A stretch of 6,892 nt of DNA from JASFJH01 sp050117725 (GTDB lineage Bacteria; Pseudomonadota; Gammaproteobacteria; AKS1), in contig JASFME010000123.1 of NCBI GenBank assembly GCA_050117725.1, positions 1 through 6,892 of the forward strand. The letters are read 5' to 3'. Every line of letters begins with the position of its first letter. Position 1 is the first letter of the stretch. The translations under genes and the position numbers were made by a program. The notes below the pieces were generated by a model. The model was not told where the DNA came from. It was given only the letters and a program-made list of their open reading frames with translations, and searched no databases. Shown piece by piece: positions 5,909 through 6,892 of this stretch.

Positions 5909-6283
5909 ATGGTGATACGATTGTCCTGCTGGCGCTGTGGTGAATCGATCGAGGGTTATAGAAAGCCGTATTCGCGTACCGAACAATGTTCTTCCTGTCA
6001 TGCCGATTTACATGTGTGTGTACAGTGCCGGCTGTATAACGCGACCATCAGCGATCACTGCGATGAACCTCTGGCACGTGGCCAGGTGCGTGAAATCGAT
6101 CGCGCCAATTTCTGTGACTATTTCGAGCCGAGCCCTACTGCCTATCGCGCGAGATCAGGCTCTGCCGTAGAGCAGGCAAAGTCGGACCTGGCGGGGCTGT
6201 TTGGTGAGGAGCCCGCGCACGACACCAGTCAGGGTGATGCAGAGGCGGCGCGCAGTGAACTGGACAGGTTGTTCGACAAGTAA
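5909..6283 (+). CDS. Cys-rich zinc-ribbon-like protein, 124 aa
   Basis: No named family recognised. The N-terminal half has Cys pairs spaced as in zinc ribbons: C7-x2-C10, C27-x2-C30 and C37-x2-C40, plus C51 in HCDEP and C69 in NFCDYFEP. The LHVCVQCRLYN segment and the NFCDYF ending look like a conserved domain of about 72 residues that could bind two metal ions. The rest is a polar, probably disordered linker followed by two similar short helices, AVEQAKSDLAGLFGEE (about 86-101) and AARSELDRLFDK (113-124), that may be docking motifs. The ATG at 5909 has GGAGG at 5896-5900, inside the end of the preceding gene, and only 4 bases separate the two. The stop at 6281-6283 directly abuts the stop of convergent trmH. 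A nucleic-acid or protein adaptor role is only a guess. Confidence 0.85.
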   Translation: MVIRLSCWRCGESIEGYRKPYSRTEQCSSCHADLHVCVQCRLYNATISDHCDEPLARGQVREIDRANFCDYFEPSPTAYRARSGSAVEQAKSDLAGLFGEEPAHDTSQGDAEAARSELDRLFDK

Positions 6284-6892
6284 TCAACCACCGCGGTTTT
6301 TCGGTTCCTGCCAGTCGACACTGCCGCTGTCGAGATTGATCTCCGGGTAGTCCCAGCCAAGACCGCGATAACGATGCGCCAGGTGTGGCCAGGCAAATTC
6401 AAACAACAGCTTCTGGTATGTGGTCGCGTCCAGCTGGCACGTGTCGTACATGCCGGCCGCGGCACGTTGACGCTGTGCCTCGTACAGGATAAGTGCCGCC
6501 GATACCGAGACATTCAACGACGCCACCATGCCGTGCATGGGGATGACGACAGTCTCATCGGCCTCGGCCAGGGCCTCGTTACTGACGCCGATCAATTCCG
6601 AGCCGAACAACAACGCCGTCGGCCGGGTGTAGTCATAATCGCGAAAGTCTCTGGCCTGTTCGCCCGGGTGCGCCACGACTACGCGGCAGCCCTGTTTGCG
6701 CACTGCAGCGATGGCCTGCCTGATGTCACTATGCCGTCGTGTACGTACGTATCGCAAAACACCGGCGGCAGACTTGGGGCGTTTCATACCGACGCCATGC
6801 GGCGCCACGGCGTGTATCTGCTGGATGCCGACCGCATCGCAGCTACGCATGATCGCGGCAATGTTCCGCGGTTTGTGCACGTCTTCCATGAT
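6284..6892 (-). CDS. trmH: tRNA (guanosine-18-2'-O)-methyltransferase TrmH (N-terminus beyond window edge)
   Basis: SPOUT-fold enzyme that methylates the 2'-OH of G18 in the D-loop of tRNAs, using SAM. The visible part opens IMEDVHKPRNIAAIMRSCDAVGI when split as edge codon plus ORF, matching the E. coli segment with HKPHN and AIIRTADAVGV. Motif 1 keeps the Asn and the catalytic Arg (NIAAIMR). Motif 2 is LLFGSELIGVSNEAL and motif 3 is IPMHGMVASLNVSVSAALIL, followed by YEAQRQRAAAGMY; together these form the SAM-binding knot. The TrmH-specific C-terminal extension is present (YQKLLFEFAWPHLAHRYRGLG, taken as two pieces, then YPEIN and W). About 22-25 N-terminal residues, including the true start, lie beyond base 6892; the first ATG in the window is internal. 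The gene converges on the plus-strand cluster with no base between the two stop codons. Confidence 0.95.
   Translation of the reverse strand: MMEDVHKPRNIAAIMRSCDAVGIQQIHAVAPHGVGMKRPKSAAGVLRYVRTRRHSDIRQAIAAVRKQGCRVVVAHPGEQARDFRDYDYTRPTALLFGSELIGVSNEALAEADETVVIPMHGMVASLNVSVSAALILYEAQRQRAAAGMYDTCQLDATTYQKLLFEFAWPHLAHRYRGLGWDYPEINLDSGSVDWQEPKNRGG
6286..6301 (+). terminator. Weak terminator-like hairpin inside the 3' end of trmH
   Basis: AACC (6286-6289) can pair with GGTT (6295-6298) around a 5-base loop, followed by a run of Ts to 6301. It lies directly after the stop of the zinc-ribbon gene and overlaps the last codons of trmH on the other strand. The 4-bp stem is short, so this is a weak candidate. 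Confidence 0.25.

Overview
The window is chromosomal sequence from a GC-rich proteobacterium. The TrmH, MazG, TusE/DsrC and SulP relatives all read like gammaproteobacterial proteins. A sulfur-oxidising or Chromatiales-like lineage is a guess from the DsrC-family gene and the SulP transporter; the window holds no 16S rRNA or other decisive marker. There is no phage, IS transposase, CRISPR array, tRNA or rRNA.

Layout, left to right. (1) The 3' part of a SulP-family anion transporter with a C-terminal STAS domain runs in from the left edge and overlaps a HIT-domain (histidine triad) protein gene. (2) About 510 bases follow without an intact gene. They contain a decayed minus-strand gene (frameshift plus in-frame stop), then a good sigma70-type promoter whose -35 box lies inside a perfect 9-bp inverted repeat. 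(3) That promoter drives a single-gene TusE/DsrC-family sulfur-relay protein closed by a strong intrinsic terminator. (4) mazG follows, then a gap with a 14-bp direct repeat, then a secreted subtilisin-like (S8) protease with an I9-type propeptide. (5) After a hairpin, four closely spaced plus-strand genes look like one transcription unit: a Cys-containing 101-aa protein, a TehB-like SAM methyltransferase, a 70-aa two-helix membrane protein and a Cys-rich zinc-ribbon-like protein. (6) The unit ends exactly where a convergent trmH gene (tRNA Gm18 methyltransferase) ends; trmH runs off the right edge.

Most of this is housekeeping: tRNA modification (trmH, possibly the TusE-like protein), nucleotide-pool cleaning (mazG, perhaps the HIT protein), anion transport and one exported protease. 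I see no clear undescribed defence or mobile system. The best leads are the broken gene at 1531-1862, the unusual cysteine placement and palindromic promoter of the TusE/DsrC-like gene, and the methyltransferase plus three-unknown-protein operon at 4744-6283.
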